The position numbers and the translations under genes were made by a program. The notes beneath the pieces were generated by a model. That model made no database searches. It saw only the letters and a list, made by a program, of their open reading frames with translations, and had not been told where the DNA came from. Positions 41,485-51,091 of a stretch of 64,000 bases of DNA are shown in pieces. The DNA comes from Caballeronia temeraria (GTDB lineage: Bacteria > Pseudomonadota > Gammaproteobacteria > Burkholderiales > Burkholderiaceae): contig NZ_FCOI02000012.1 of NCBI RefSeq assembly GCF_001544795.2, positions 62,001 through 126,000 of the forward strand, in the 5' to 3' direction. Each line of letters begins with the position of its first letter. The first letter of the stretch is position 1.

Positions 41485-42542
41485 TGCTGGGCTCCTTGCG
41501 ACGGCGTGTGCGGATAATCCTTGTCCTCGGCGGTGCGTCGATTGAACGATACGGAATACGCGGCCGAGCGCGCGGCAGGGAATGGATCGTCGGATACGCG
41601 CATGCCGGCGGGCAACACGGTCGGATCGAAGTTCAGATCGCGGCACGGTCCGTCCGGCTCGGGCTCGATCGACTTCACGACGAGCGTCCCCACTTCGATC
41701 GTATGCCGGTCTTCAGGCCAGGCCTTGCTCGGATCGGCGGTGGCATCGCCTGGATTGGCGACGGTGACGGCCATCGCCCAGCGCTGCGGCGCGCTTTGCA
41801 CGCGCTTCGTGATCTCGGCATCGAGGAAATTCGCGCCCTTCTGCTTCAGCTCGTCGGGCGTCAGGTTCTCGGGCTTCGCCGCCGGAACGAAGGACCAGCG
41901 CACGGTCTGGTCCTGACCATCCGCGTTCGTGAAGACGAAGCTGTTCAGGCTGTTATAGCGCTCTTCCGCATACGATCCCGTCCACGGCGCGCTGCCCGCC
42001 CACGCGCCGAACGCGGCGATCTCGGGATGCGCCGCGGCGAACTTCTGCATCGACTCGGGATCGTTCTTGTTGGCGAGCGCGCGTTGCAGCTCGTAGAAAG
42101 CCTGCGGCGTCGCGACGGGGAAGAACGGGGCATCGATCATCGCGGAGCGCCACTCGCTTCCGTCGGGCATCGTGATGCGCAGGCTCAGGCCGCGCACGCG
42201 CGCCATCGCGTCGGATGCTTTCGGGTCCGGCGTCGCGAGATTGAAGCGTCCCGTGACCGGATACGTGCCCGGCATGAACATCTTCGCTTTGGAGATCGCG
42301 GCGCCCGAGCCGTTGGATTCGAAATCGCCGCTGAAGCAGATGCCCTTCGCGTGATTGCGCCTGAAACCCGGCACCGCGCCGCCGGGCGGCGCAAGGCTGC
42401 CGACGATCTTCGCCGGCGTGAGGCGATTCGGCGTGAGCCAGCCCGCCGTGTAGGCAAAGGCCGCGACCAGCACGACGACGATGGCCGCGATGAGGATCAG
42501 CGCGGGAAGGGGCGAACGCGGGGAGGCGGATTTGTCAGGCAT
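41481..42542 (-). CDS. Membrane-anchored catalase-related peroxidase (SrpA type)
   Basis: The 353-residue protein has one N-terminal membrane helix (residues 12-31). A truncated catalase fold follows, with the heme-pocket segment RRNHAKGICFSGDFESNG and RGLSLRITMPDG. These short catalases are usually periplasmic peroxidases with low catalase activity. The translational overlap with cytochrome b561 downstream suggests an electron-fed peroxidase reducing peroxide or organic peroxides at the membrane. It begins a two-gene leftward operon. Confidence 0.83.
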   Translation of the reverse strand: MPDKSASPRSPLPALILIAAIVVVLVAAFAYTAGWLTPNRLTPAKIVGSLAPPGGAVPGFRRNHAKGICFSGDFESNGSGAAISKAKMFMPGTYPVTGRFNLATPDPKASDAMARVRGLSLRITMPDGSEWRSAMIDAPFFPVATPQAFYELQRALANKNDPESMQKFAAAHPEIAAFGAWAGSAPWTGSYAEERYNSLNSFVFTNADGQDQTVRWSFVPAAKPENLTPDELKQKGANFLDAEITKRVQSAPQRWAMAVTVANPGDATADPSKAWPEDRHTIEVGTLVVKSIEPEPDGPCRDLNFDPTVLPAGMRVSDDPFPAARSAAYSVSFNRRTAEDKDYPHTPSQGAQQ

Positions 42543-42645
42543 CGTAGTCTCTCGATCAACGATTCTGTTGCACGGTAATCTAGCAGCGTGACGGAAATCG
42601 TGCCAGCAACGCGCAAAATTCGCAGATACCCCGAGCCCGCCCGCG

Positions 42646-42975
42646 CTACCCCGCCTTCAGCACCCGCAACGGCAACGCGCCCGCCGCCTCGCCTTCCGCG
42701 CCCTGCTTCGCCTCGCGCATCGACAGATAGCGCAGACAGCAGACGCGCAAAAACGACGCGAAATTGGTCGGCGCCTCGCCGCGCAGCGCGATCAATTCGT
42801 CGTAGAGCTTGACGGCGAACTGGCTCGTCGTCAGATTCTCGCGTCCGGCGATTTCCTGCAGCACGTCCCAGAAGAGATTTTCGAGCCGCACCGTGGTGAT
42901 CACGCCATGAATGCGCAGCGAACGCGTGCGCGATTCGTAGAGGATCGGATCGGCGTTGATATACACCCGACACAT
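42646..42975 (-). CDS. Ribbon-helix-helix domain protein
   Basis: From ATG 42975, with a strong ggagg site eight bases upstream, this encodes 109 residues. The middle (RSLRIHGVITTVRLENLFWDVLQEIAGRE, split into strand and helices) fits the RHH_4 family found widely in Burkholderiaceae; family members usually bind DNA as dimers. Longer frames reaching 43227 overlap the GMC gene and lack a ribosome site. It lies in the same direction as the GMC dehydrogenase genes and 89 bases downstream of their end, so it could be co-expressed with them. No target is known. Confidence 0.75.
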   Translation of the reverse strand: MCRVYINADPILYESRTRSLRIHGVITTVRLENLFWDVLQEIAGRENLTTSQFAVKLYDELIALRGEAPTNFASFLRVCCLRYLSMREAKQGAEGEAAGALPLRVLKAG

Positions 42976-43064
42976 GACGTCAGCCTCCAGGAAACGGGCC
43001 GTCATGCGCGCGCACGACGGCCGATCGAAAAAACTACTCCGCAACGCGCTCAGCGGCAATCGCG

Positions 43065-44648
43065 TCAAACCCTGCGCTGCTTCATTTGTCCCGCGATGTA
43101 ATCGGCCTGACGGATCGCCAGCGTGACGATGGTGAGCGTCGGGTTTTCCGCCGCGCCGGTCGTGAACTGGCTGCCATCGGAGATGAAGAGGTTCGACACT
43201 TCGTGCGTCTGGCCATGCGGGTTGCACACGCCGTCGCCGGCTTTCGCACTCATGCGCGCGGTGCCGAGATTGTGCGTCGACGGATACGGCGGCACGAGAT
43301 ACGTCGCCTTCGCGCCCGCCGCTTCATACACCGCGCTGCCCTGCTTGTACGCGTGCTGACGCATCGCTTCGTCGTTCGGATGATCGTCGAAGTGGACGTT
43401 CGGCACCGGCAATCCGTACTGATCCTTCACGTCGGTATTGAGCGTGATGCGGTTCGATTCGCGCGGCATATCCTCGCCGACGATCCACATGCCCGCCGTG
43501 TACTGATACTGGTCCATCGCCGCCGCGAAGTTCGGCCCCCACGAGCCGGGATCGAGGAACGCCGCGTAGAACGGCAGCCCGAGCGAAAGCGTCTCCAGGT
43601 GATAGCCGCCCGCGAAGCCGCGCTTCGGATCGAACACGGATTCGTCTTCGATGATGCCCGCCATCGTCGTGCCCTTGAACATCTCGACCTTGTCGTTGAA
43701 CACGCCGTAGACCGAGCCGGTGGTATGCCGCATGTAGTTGCGGCCGACCTGGCCCGAGCCGTTCGCGAGGCCATCGGGGAACTTGCTCGAATGCGAGTTG
43801 AGCAACAGGCGCGGCGTCTCGATCGCATTGCCCGCCACCGCGACGACGCGCGCCTTCTGCCGCTGCATCTTGCCGTCCTTGTCGACATAGACGACGCCCG
43901 TCGCCTTGCCGCGCGCATCGTGCTCGATATTCACCACATGCGATTGCGGACGCAATTCCATGCGGCCCGTGGCCTGCGCGCGCGGCAGCTCGGTATAGAG
44001 CGTCGACCACTTCGCGCCCGTGCGGCAGCCCTGAAAACAGAAGCCGCGCTGGAAGCAGTGCGTGCGATCGTCGCGTACCGTGCTGTTGATCGCCATATGG
44101 CCGGTGTTGCACTCCTTGTAGCCGATCTTCGTCGCGCCCGCCGACATCACCTTGAAGTTGTTGTTGCCCGGCAAGCCCGGATTGCCGTTCGTGCGCGTCA
44201 CGCCCATCTTCTTTTCGGCGCGATCGTAGTACGGGTCGAGTTCCGCGCGCGTCACCGGCCAGTCGAGCAGATTGGCGCCCTGAACGTCGCCGTATGTCGT
44301 CTTCGCCTTGAACTCGTGCGGCTGGATGCGCAGGCTCGCGCCCGCCCAGTGAACCGTCGTGCCGCCCACGGTCTTGCAAATCCACGCGGGAAGATTCGGA
44401 AAGTCTTTCGCGACGCGCCACGTGCCCGATGTCGTGCGATTGTCCAGCCACGACAGTTGCTTGAACGCGCTCCACTCTTCCGTCGCGAAATCGCCTTGCG
44501 TGTGCATCGCGCCGGCTTCGAGCACGACCACGTCGACGCCCTTCTGCGCAAGCTCGTTCGCGAGCGTCCCGCCGCCCGCGCCCGATCCGATGATCACCAC
44601 GACGTGACCGTCGTTGTGTTTGAACTGCACCTTGTTGTCCGTGTACAT
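43065..44648 (-). CDS. GMC-family membrane sugar/alcohol dehydrogenase, flavoprotein subunit
   Basis: The 527-residue protein has the FAD motif VVIIGSGAGGGTLANELAQ, the cysteine-rich segment CFQRGFCFQGCRTGAKWS typical of the gluconate/2-ketogluconate dehydrogenase group, and the C-terminal HNLGTARMSAKAGDGV with the active-site histidine. It works with a small Tat-exported subunit encoded directly upstream and normally with a membrane cytochrome c, which is missing here. The complex oxidises a sugar or polyol in the periplasm and passes electrons to the respiratory chain. Gluconate, 2-ketogluconate or sorbitol are all possible substrates. Confidence 0.87.
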   Translation of the reverse strand: MYTDNKVQFKHNDGHVVVIIGSGAGGGTLANELAQKGVDVVVLEAGAMHTQGDFATEEWSAFKQLSWLDNRTTSGTWRVAKDFPNLPAWICKTVGGTTVHWAGASLRIQPHEFKAKTTYGDVQGANLLDWPVTRAELDPYYDRAEKKMGVTRTNGNPGLPGNNNFKVMSAGATKIGYKECNTGHMAINSTVRDDRTHCFQRGFCFQGCRTGAKWSTLYTELPRAQATGRMELRPQSHVVNIEHDARGKATGVVYVDKDGKMQRQKARVVAVAGNAIETPRLLLNSHSSKFPDGLANGSGQVGRNYMRHTTGSVYGVFNDKVEMFKGTTMAGIIEDESVFDPKRGFAGGYHLETLSLGLPFYAAFLDPGSWGPNFAAAMDQYQYTAGMWIVGEDMPRESNRITLNTDVKDQYGLPVPNVHFDDHPNDEAMRQHAYKQGSAVYEAAGAKATYLVPPYPSTHNLGTARMSAKAGDGVCNPHGQTHEVSNLFISDGSQFTTGAAENPTLTIVTLAIRQADYIAGQMKQRRV

Positions 44649-44684
44649 GTCTGCCTCCGTTTTCCGTCGGATCGCTGGATTGGT

Positions 44685-45356
44685 TTAGCTGTCTTTCGGA
44701 ATCGGGCCGCTGTCGGCCGCGGGCGGATCGGGCAGCCAGGACAGGTTGTTGAAGCCCTGATAGAGATAGCCGCCATCGCCTTTCGACGCGCCATAGCCGA
44801 AGTGCTCGTAGGCCATCGCGTTGCTGTACAGGGACACCACGGCGGTGCTGCGCACGGTGTTGAAGAACGGCGTGCCCGCGAGCGCCGCGACGTCCTGCGC
44901 CTTGTCGTTCGCGCCGCGCTTGGTCCAGTCGGAGCCGGACTTCGCGTCGAGTTGCGCGACGCCATCGGCGAGTTGCTGACGCACGGCGGGATCGGCTTTC
45001 GCTTTCGCGTCCAAGTCCTTCACCACGAGCGCGTACACGGCGTCATCGAGCGTGGCGTGCGGATAGATCTGCCGCGTGACCTGCAGCAGCACTTCGCCCT
45101 GATGCGTATCGAGACCTTGCATTTCGAGCGCCCAGACGCGGCTCGGCGCGAGGCTCGCGAAGATCGACGTCGCGGCGATCGTGCCGACCAGCACGCCGGT
45201 GCCGCGCAGGAATTCGCGCCGTGTCAGTGCGATTTTCGGGGGTGCGGCGGCGATTTCATCGTGGTCGTGATGATGATGATGTTCGTCGTCGTGCGCGCGC
45301 CGCTGCGCGACGATCGGAATGATCGTGTCTCGCATGTCTCTCTCCTTGTGGGGCAC
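44685..45356 (-). CDS. Gluconate 2-dehydrogenase subunit 3 family protein, Tat-exported
   Basis: The 223-residue protein has a twin-arginine signal (LTRREFLRGTGVLVG) starting about 45 residues in. Ahead of it is a histidine-rich stretch (DDEHHHHHDHDE) that could bind metal. The mature part has the subunit-3 pattern (EVLLQVTRQIYPHATLDDAVYALVVKDLDA split across helix 1). It escorts the folded flavoprotein partner through the Tat pathway and forms part of the dehydrogenase. It lies 36 bases before the GMC gene on the same strand. Confidence 0.85.
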   Translation of the reverse strand: MPHKERDMRDTIIPIVAQRRAHDDEHHHHHDHDEIAAAPPKIALTRREFLRGTGVLVGTIAATSIFASLAPSRVWALEMQGLDTHQGEVLLQVTRQIYPHATLDDAVYALVVKDLDAKAKADPAVRQQLADGVAQLDAKSGSDWTKRGANDKAQDVAALAGTPFFNTVRSTAVVSLYSNAMAYEHFGYGASKGDGGYLYQGFNNLSWLPDPPAADSGPIPKDS

Positions 45357-45395
45357 TGCAACAGCTTATTTATATGGTCCCGCCCGATGCATCGA

Positions 45396-45794
45396 CTACT
45401 CGTAATGTCCGTGCCGTTCGAGTACTTCGACCTTGTAACCGTCCGGATCCTGAATGAAGAAATACCGCGCGATCAGCGAGCCGTCGTCGTTCTTGAATTC
45501 GCGCACGTCGTTCGGCGTGAGACCGAGGCCGATCAGACGCTCGCGCTCCGCTTTCACATCCGGCACGCTCACCGCGACGTGGCCATAGCCGTCGCCGTGC
45601 GTGTACGGCTCCGCGCGCCCCTTGTTCCAGGTGAGTTCGAGCTCGGCGTTCGTTTCGTCGTTGCGCAGATAGGCGAGCGTGAAGTCGGGAAAGTCCAGCC
45701 GATGCGCGACGCCGAGGTCGAAAGCCTTCTGATAGAAATCGAGCGAACGTTGCAGATCCTGCACGCGAATCATCGTGTGAATGAGCTTTGACAT
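45396..45794 (-). CDS. gloA: Lactoylglutathione lyase (glyoxalase I)
   Basis: The 132-residue protein has the glyoxalase I pattern: MIRVQDLQRSLDFYQKAFDL near the start, LELTWNKG with metal-ligand glutamate, GYGHVAVSVPDV with metal-ligand histidine, and FIQDPDGYKVEVLER at the end. It converts the hemithioacetal of methylglyoxal and glutathione to S-lactoylglutathione. Length and motifs are complete. It is transcribed leftward ahead of the dehydrogenase subunit gene but separated by a 39-base gap, so the two may share a message. Confidence 0.93.
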   Translation of the reverse strand: MSKLIHTMIRVQDLQRSLDFYQKAFDLGVAHRLDFPDFTLAYLRNDETNAELELTWNKGRAEPYTHGDGYGHVAVSVPDVKAERERLIGLGLTPNDVREFKNDDGSLIARYFFIQDPDGYKVEVLERHGHYE

Positions 45795-46096
45795 GGGCGC
45801 CTCCTCCTTGAAACAAGTGTAGGAAGCCTCGCGCGCAAAGGGTAATGGCCGGCTAAATCGGGCCTAGGCGTTTCCCTGAGCTTCGTGAGCGCACGTGATC
45901 GGAGATGCGCGCAAACGAACATATCGGAACATAAACGAAACTATTTGTCGCATCCGCGATAACTTCGCCGCTCAGTAGTACGATAAATGACGGTTTACGA
46001 TGCTTGAATATTCGAATTCGATCATCGCGAACTCTGGGTAAAACGGGCACGGCGCGCCGCCGCTTCTCGCCCGCCGAGAACAACGGAGACTCAATC
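45795..46096. promoter_or_regulatory. Control region with first copy of a repeated two-part element
   Basis: In this 302-base gap, CGAAACTATTTGTCGCA (45936-45952) and CAGTAGTACGATA (45973-45985) match an arrangement repeated at 51092-51143. GT-AGT-AC inside the second part resembles FadR-subfamily GntR operators (GT-N3-AC). It lies upstream of the transporter, GH31 and porin genes and is likely their promoter/operator. No gene is seen here. Confidence 0.55.
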
Positions 46097-47383
46097 TTGA
46101 AAACAGTCATCGGCTTGCGCTGGTGGATCATCGCGCTCGTCTGCGCGGGCACGATCGTCAACTATCTTTCGCGCAACGCGCTCGGCGTCATGGCCGCCGA
46201 GTTGAAAACGCTCATGAACATGAGCACGCAGCAGTACTCGTATGTCGTCGCCGCGTTCCAGGTCGGCTACACCATCATGCAGCCGGTCTGCGGACTCATC
46301 ATCGACATCGTCGGGCTGCGGCTCGGTTTCGCGCTCTTCGCGTGCCTCTGGTCGGCGACGGGCATGGCCCACGCGCTCGCCACCGGCTGGATGTCGCTCG
46401 CGGCGCTGCGCGGGCTCATGGGCCTCTCGGAAGCCGTCGCGATTCCCGCGGGCATGAAGGTCGTCGCGGAATGGTTTCCCAATCGCGAGAAGTCGGTCGC
46501 GGTCGGCTATTTCAACGCCGGGACGTCGCTCGGCTCGCTCTTCGCGCCGCCGCTCGTCGTCTTTCTTTCCTTGCGCTACGGCTGGCAAAGCGCGTTCGTC
46601 GTGACCGGCGCGATGGGCTTCGTCTGGGCCGCGTTCTGGTACTGGCTGTATCGCGCGCCGGGGCAGCATCCGAAGATCGGCGAGAAGGAGCACAACACGA
46701 TCGTCGAAGGGCAGACGCCCGTCACGAACCGCTCGGGCGAGAAGCGGCGCATTCGCGAAGTGCTCGGCACGCGCCGATTCTGGGCCATCGCGCAGGCACG
46801 CTTTTTCGCCGAACCCGCGTGGCAGACCTTCAGCTTCTGGATTCCGCTCTATCTCGCGACCGAACGTCACATGGATCTCAAGCAGATCGCCATGTTCGCG
46901 TGGCTGCCGTTTCTCGCCGCCGATCTCGGCGGACTGTTCGGCGGCTATCTTTCGCCGTTCCTGATGAAGCGTTTTCGCGTGCCGCTCATCGCGTCGCGGA
47001 TCACGGGCGTCGTGCTCGGCGCGTTCATGATGATCGGGCCGGCGTGCATCGGGCTGGTCGCGTCGCCGTATGAAGCCATCGCGTTGTTTTGCGTCGGCGG
47101 CTTCGCGCATCAGATGATCTCCGCGCTCGTCAACACGCTCGCCGCCGATGTCTTCGAGCCTGGCGAAGTCGGCACCGCCGCGGGCTTCGCGGGCATGGCG
47201 GCGTGGATCGGCGGACTGGGCTTTTCGCTCGTCGTGGGCGCGCTCGCGGATTCTGTCGGCTACACGCCGCTCTTCGCCGCGCTCGGCGCATTCGATCTGA
47301 TCGGCGCGGCGCTGCTCGTCGTACTGATGCGCGGCGTGAAAAGCGACGCCAATCCGCCCGCAACGGCGCATCGGGCCGCCTGA
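46097..47383 (+). CDS. MFS transporter, hexuronate/sugar-acid (ExuT-like) type
   Basis: TTG 46097 is preferred as the start, because ggagac lies just before it and the protein then begins MKTVIGLRWWIIALVCAG; this gives 428 residues. An in-frame ATG at 46004 would add 31 polar residues. The sequence is of the ExuT/anion:cation symporter type (NYLSRNALGVMAAEL in helix 1, GLSEAVAIPAGMKVVAEWFP in helix 4). It is the first gene of a transporter-GH31-porin unit. The likely cargo is the sugar or uronoside released by the glycosidase, not identified. Confidence 0.85.
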   Translation: MKTVIGLRWWIIALVCAGTIVNYLSRNALGVMAAELKTLMNMSTQQYSYVVAAFQVGYTIMQPVCGLIIDIVGLRLGFALFACLWSATGMAHALATGWMSLAALRGLMGLSEAVAIPAGMKVVAEWFPNREKSVAVGYFNAGTSLGSLFAPPLVVFLSLRYGWQSAFVVTGAMGFVWAAFWYWLYRAPGQHPKIGEKEHNTIVEGQTPVTNRSGEKRRIREVLGTRRFWAIAQARFFAEPAWQTFSFWIPLYLATERHMDLKQIAMFAWLPFLAADLGGLFGGYLSPFLMKRFRVPLIASRITGVVLGAFMMIGPACIGLVASPYEAIALFCVGGFAHQMISALVNTLAADVFEPGEVGTAAGFAGMAAWIGGLGFSLVVGALADSVGYTPLFAALGAFDLIGAALLVVLMRGVKSDANPPATAHRAA

Positions 47384-47407
47384 GATCGAATCAACCGGAA
47401 ACACATC

Positions 47408-49822
47408 ATGGCCAACATGAAGAATCGTCCGCAATTCGCGATATCGGAGCGAGCGGACAACCGTGTCGCGCTAAGTTCCGCCGATGGCGCGCGCATCGAA
47501 CTGTTCGTCCTCGCCGACGACATCATCCGTGTGCTGGTGCTGCCGCACGGCGAATTACGCGGCCCTCGCACATGGGCGATCGCGCCCGGACAGGAAGACG
47601 TGCCGCTCGAAGGGCGCGACCGTTTCGATACGAGCGGCTTCGCGCGCACGCCGTTCACGTTGTCGGGCGATGCCGGGCGTGTCGTCATCGAAACCGCGCA
47701 GATTCGCCTGACGGTCGCGCTCGATGGCGGCTTCTGTTCGTGGCAGATCCTGCGCGGCGGAGCGTGGCATCACGCGATGAGCGACCGCAAGACGCAGGCG
47801 TACAACTTCGGCTGGTGGGACGCGCGCGTGTATCACTACGTCGAGCGCAAGCCGGGCGAAATGGTCGTCGGACTCGGCGAACGCGCGGGCTCGCTCGATC
47901 GCGCGAATCAAAGCTACGAGATGCGCAATGTCGATGCAATGGGCTACAGCGCCCGCACGACCGATCCGCTCTACAAGCACATTCCGTTCTACGTGACGTG
48001 GCAGCCGGAAACATCGACGGGCTTCGGCCTCTTCTATGACACGCTCGCCGATTGCCGCTTCGACATGGGCCGCGAGCTCGACAACTATCACGGGCACTAT
48101 CGGCACTTCGTCGCGGAGCATGGCGATCTCGACTATTACTTCATCGCATCGCCCGATACGCCGCTTCACGCCGTGCGCCGCTTCACGTGGCTGACGGGCC
48201 GGCCCGCGTGGATGCCGAAGTGGGGCCTCGGCTACTCCGGCTCGACGATGAGCTACACCGACGCACCCGACGCGCAAACGCGCATGGCCGAATTCATCGA
48301 CCGATGCCGCGAGCACGACATCCTGTGCGACTCGTTCCATCTGTCGTCGGGCTATACGTCGATCGGCGGCAAGCGCTACGTGTTCAACTGGAACCGCGAC
48401 AAGTTTCCGGATATCGACGGCTTCGTCGCCAGCTATCTGCGCGAAGGCGTGCGGCTCTGCCCGAACATCAAGCCGTGCCTGTTGCAGGATCATCCGTTGT
48501 TCGATGCCGTCGCCAGCGCGGGGCTTCTGATCGCAGCGCGCGACGGCGAGCCCGCGTGGGTGCAGTTCTGGGACGAGGTCGGCGCGTATCTCGACTTCAC
48601 GAATCCGCGGACCATCGACTGGTGGAAGGCGCGCGTGACGGACAGCCTGCTGAAGCACGGCATGACCGCGACCTGGAACGACAACAACGAATTCGAAATC
48701 TGGAGTCCCGACGCGATCGCGCACGGCTTCGGCCAGCCGTTTCCGGCGCGCGAAGCCAAGGTTCTGCAGACGCAACTGATGATGCGCGCGTCGCGCGACG
48801 CGCAGCGCGAACATGCGCCCGACGTGCGGCCATTTCTCGTGTCGCGTTCGGGCGGCGTCGGCATGCATCGTTATGTGCAGACGTGGTCGGGCGACAACTA
48901 CACGTCGTGGGACACGCTGCGTTTCAATCTGAAGATGGGCCTCGGTCTCGCGATGTCGGGCGTATCGAACAGCGGGCATGACATCGGCGGCTTCGCGGGG
49001 CCTGCGCCCGAGCCGGAGTTGCTGTCGCGCTGGGTCGCGTTCGGCATCTTCCTGCCGCGCTTTTCCATTCACTCGTGGAACGACGACGGCACCGTCAACG
49101 AGCCGTGGATGTATCCCGAGATCACGCAGGTCATTGCGGGGCTGATCAAGCTGCGTTACCGGCTCATCCCGTACCTGTACGAACTGCTGTGGCGATCGCA
49201 TCAGGCGTATGAGCCGGTGCTGCGTCCGATGTTCGCCGAATTCCCCGGCGATCCGCTCTGCCTCGAAGATGGCGACGACATGATGCTCGGCTCGTCGATG
49301 CTCGTCGCGCCGGTCGTCGAGGCGGGCCACAGCGAGCGTCGCGTTTATCTGCCGATGGGCGCGCGCTGGGCATCGTACTGGAGCGGCGAAGTCTTCGACG
49401 GCGGCGAGACGATCACGCAGCCCGCGCCGCACGATCGCCCGGTCATGCTGATTCGCGAAGGCCACGTGATTCCGTTGAACATCGCGGAACAGCACTTCGC
49501 ACGGCCCGCCGATGAGCGCGCGTTCATCGCGTTGCCGTGCGCGGGCGTCGGCGTCGCGCGGGGCGAGTGCATCGAAGACGACGGCGAGAGCGAAGCCTGG
49601 CGCGGCGGTGCGCAAGGGCGCTGGAACGTTGTCATCGAAAGCGATGCGCAAAGCCTGCGCATCACGATCGAACGTCACGGCGCGATGCCGCGCCTGCAGG
49701 ACGACGTGTGTGTGAGCGTGCCGGCATCGGATATGCGCCACGCGATCTGCACGACGGGCAACCTGATAGACGATCTGGTCATTGACGGCTGGCGTCATAT
49801 CACGCTGCGTCTCGCGACCTGA
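47408..49822 (+). CDS. Glycoside hydrolase family 31 (alpha-glucosidase/alpha-xylosidase-like)
   Basis: The 804-residue protein has a beta-sandwich N-terminal domain followed by the GH31 barrel. WMPKWGLGYSGSTMSY, DSFHLSSGYTSIGGKRYVFNW split at 20, TATWNDNNEFEIW with the catalytic aspartate near residue 423, and GHDIGGFAGP are all visible. There is no signal peptide, so it acts in the cytoplasm on an imported alpha-glycoside. The variant NDNNE in place of the common D-M-N/D-E hints at an unusual specificity. It lies 24 bases after the transporter gene and 32 before a porin. Confidence 0.88.
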   Translation: MANMKNRPQFAISERADNRVALSSADGARIELFVLADDIIRVLVLPHGELRGPRTWAIAPGQEDVPLEGRDRFDTSGFARTPFTLSGDAGRVVIETAQIRLTVALDGGFCSWQILRGGAWHHAMSDRKTQAYNFGWWDARVYHYVERKPGEMVVGLGERAGSLDRANQSYEMRNVDAMGYSARTTDPLYKHIPFYVTWQPETSTGFGLFYDTLADCRFDMGRELDNYHGHYRHFVAEHGDLDYYFIASPDTPLHAVRRFTWLTGRPAWMPKWGLGYSGSTMSYTDAPDAQTRMAEFIDRCREHDILCDSFHLSSGYTSIGGKRYVFNWNRDKFPDIDGFVASYLREGVRLCPNIKPCLLQDHPLFDAVASAGLLIAARDGEPAWVQFWDEVGAYLDFTNPRTIDWWKARVTDSLLKHGMTATWNDNNEFEIWSPDAIAHGFGQPFPAREAKVLQTQLMMRASRDAQREHAPDVRPFLVSRSGGVGMHRYVQTWSGDNYTSWDTLRFNLKMGLGLAMSGVSNSGHDIGGFAGPAPEPELLSRWVAFGIFLPRFSIHSWNDDGTVNEPWMYPEITQVIAGLIKLRYRLIPYLYELLWRSHQAYEPVLRPMFAEFPGDPLCLEDGDDMMLGSSMLVAPVVEAGHSERRVYLPMGARWASYWSGEVFDGGETITQPAPHDRPVMLIREGHVIPLNIAEQHFARPADERAFIALPCAGVGVARGECIEDDGESEAWRGGAQGRWNVVIESDAQSLRITIERHGAMPRLQDDVCVSVPASDMRHAICTTGNLIDDLVIDGWRHITLRLAT

Positions 49823-49854
49823 GCCTTATCACTCCACGGAAAAAGCAACCAGCA

Positions 49855-51042
49855 ATGAAGCATTCGAATCGCGCCCGCATGGGCGCAGGCGTCCTCACGT
49901 CCACTTCTCTCGCTGTCGCACTGTTCAGCGGCACGGCGGCGGCCCAAAGCAGCGTCACGCTATACGGCGTCGTCGATAACGCGTTCGCGTATGTCAATAA
50001 TCAGCGCGGACATTCCAACTTCTACATGAGCCAAGGGAATCTGCAGGCGAGCAAGTTCGGCCTGCTCGGCGCGGAAGATATCGGCGGCGGCACGAAGGCC
50101 ATCTTCCGTCTCGAAAGCGGCTTCAATTCGTTGACGGGTGCGCAAGCCAGTTCAGGTGTGATGTTCAACCGGCAAGCGTACATGGGCCTGAGCAACGAAC
50201 GCTACGGCACGCTGACGCTCGGCCGCCAGTACACGCCCTACTTCAGCATGGTCGGCGCGCTCGGCCCGACGGGCGTCTTGACCGGCGCGACCGGCGCCCA
50301 TCCCGGCGACGTCGATGCCCTCGACACCACGCTGCGCTTCAACAACGCGGTCACGTATGCATCGCCGGTCATCGCGGGATTTGCGTTCAGCGTGCAATAC
50401 GGCCTCGGCGGCGTGCCGGGCAGCATCGCGAGAGGCAGCAATTTCAGCGCCGCGCTGCGTTACGACTACAAGCCGTTCTCGATCGCGGCAGGCTACGTGA
50501 AGCTGAAGGACATCGCGACGAGCCCGGCGCTCGGCACCTTCGCGATCAACTCGCCGGTGAACAACGGCTACGCGAGCGCACAGAGCGCCCAATTGATCGC
50601 GGCGGCCGCGCGCTACACGTACAACGATCTGATGCTCGGCGTCAACTATTCGAACGTGCAGTACGCGCCCGGATCGCGCTCGCTCTTCACCGACGAAGCC
50701 GTGTTCAACAGCTACGGCGCGATCGCCACGTACCGGGTCACGCCCGCGGTGAACGTCGCGGCGGGTTACAGCTACACGCGCGCGAGCAAGGCGAACGGCA
50801 TCGCCGATGCGGCGCAGTATCACCAGATTTCGTTCGAAGAGACGTACAACTTGTCCGCGCGCACCACGTTCTACGCGCTGCAGGCGTATCAGCGGGCGCA
50901 TGGCAAGTCGCTCGTCGCATCGGGCGCGGGAAGCACGGTCATCGCGAATGCGGTGGCGGTCGTCGGCGATTCGCAGAATGCATCGCCTTCGTCGGGACCG
51001 TCGCAGTTTGTCGCGATGGTGGGCATCCGGCACGCGTTCTGA
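49855..51042 (+). CDS. Gram-negative trimeric porin (OmpC/Burkholderia type)
   Basis: The 395-residue protein has a signal peptide (VALFSGTAAAQSSVTLYG around the cleavage site) and the standard start of a mature Burkholderiaceae porin (SSVTLYGVVDNAF). The PEFM/porin-4 pattern continues (FGLLGAEDIGGGTKAIFRLESGF, split) and it ends in a terminal phenylalanine (GIRHAF), which is needed for outer-membrane insertion. It probably admits the substrate of the adjacent transporter and GH31 enzyme. Position at the end of that unit supports co-regulation. Confidence 0.93.
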   Translation: MKHSNRARMGAGVLTSTSLAVALFSGTAAAQSSVTLYGVVDNAFAYVNNQRGHSNFYMSQGNLQASKFGLLGAEDIGGGTKAIFRLESGFNSLTGAQASSGVMFNRQAYMGLSNERYGTLTLGRQYTPYFSMVGALGPTGVLTGATGAHPGDVDALDTTLRFNNAVTYASPVIAGFAFSVQYGLGGVPGSIARGSNFSAALRYDYKPFSIAAGYVKLKDIATSPALGTFAINSPVNNGYASAQSAQLIAAAARYTYNDLMLGVNYSNVQYAPGSRSLFTDEAVFNSYGAIATYRVTPAVNVAAGYSYTRASKANGIADAAQYHQISFEETYNLSARTTFYALQAYQRAHGKSLVASGAGSTVIANAVAVVGDSQNASPSSGPSQFVAMVGIRHAF

Positions 51043-51091
51043 TTCCGTAGAGACAACGGCGAAAGCGAGAAGGAACAGTCCGAAAGCAAAG

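Noticed and set aside
47555..49798. A 747-codon open frame opposite the GH31 gene.
   Set aside because: Its composition is typical of antisense shadows, and the plus-strand frame has complete GH31 motifs.
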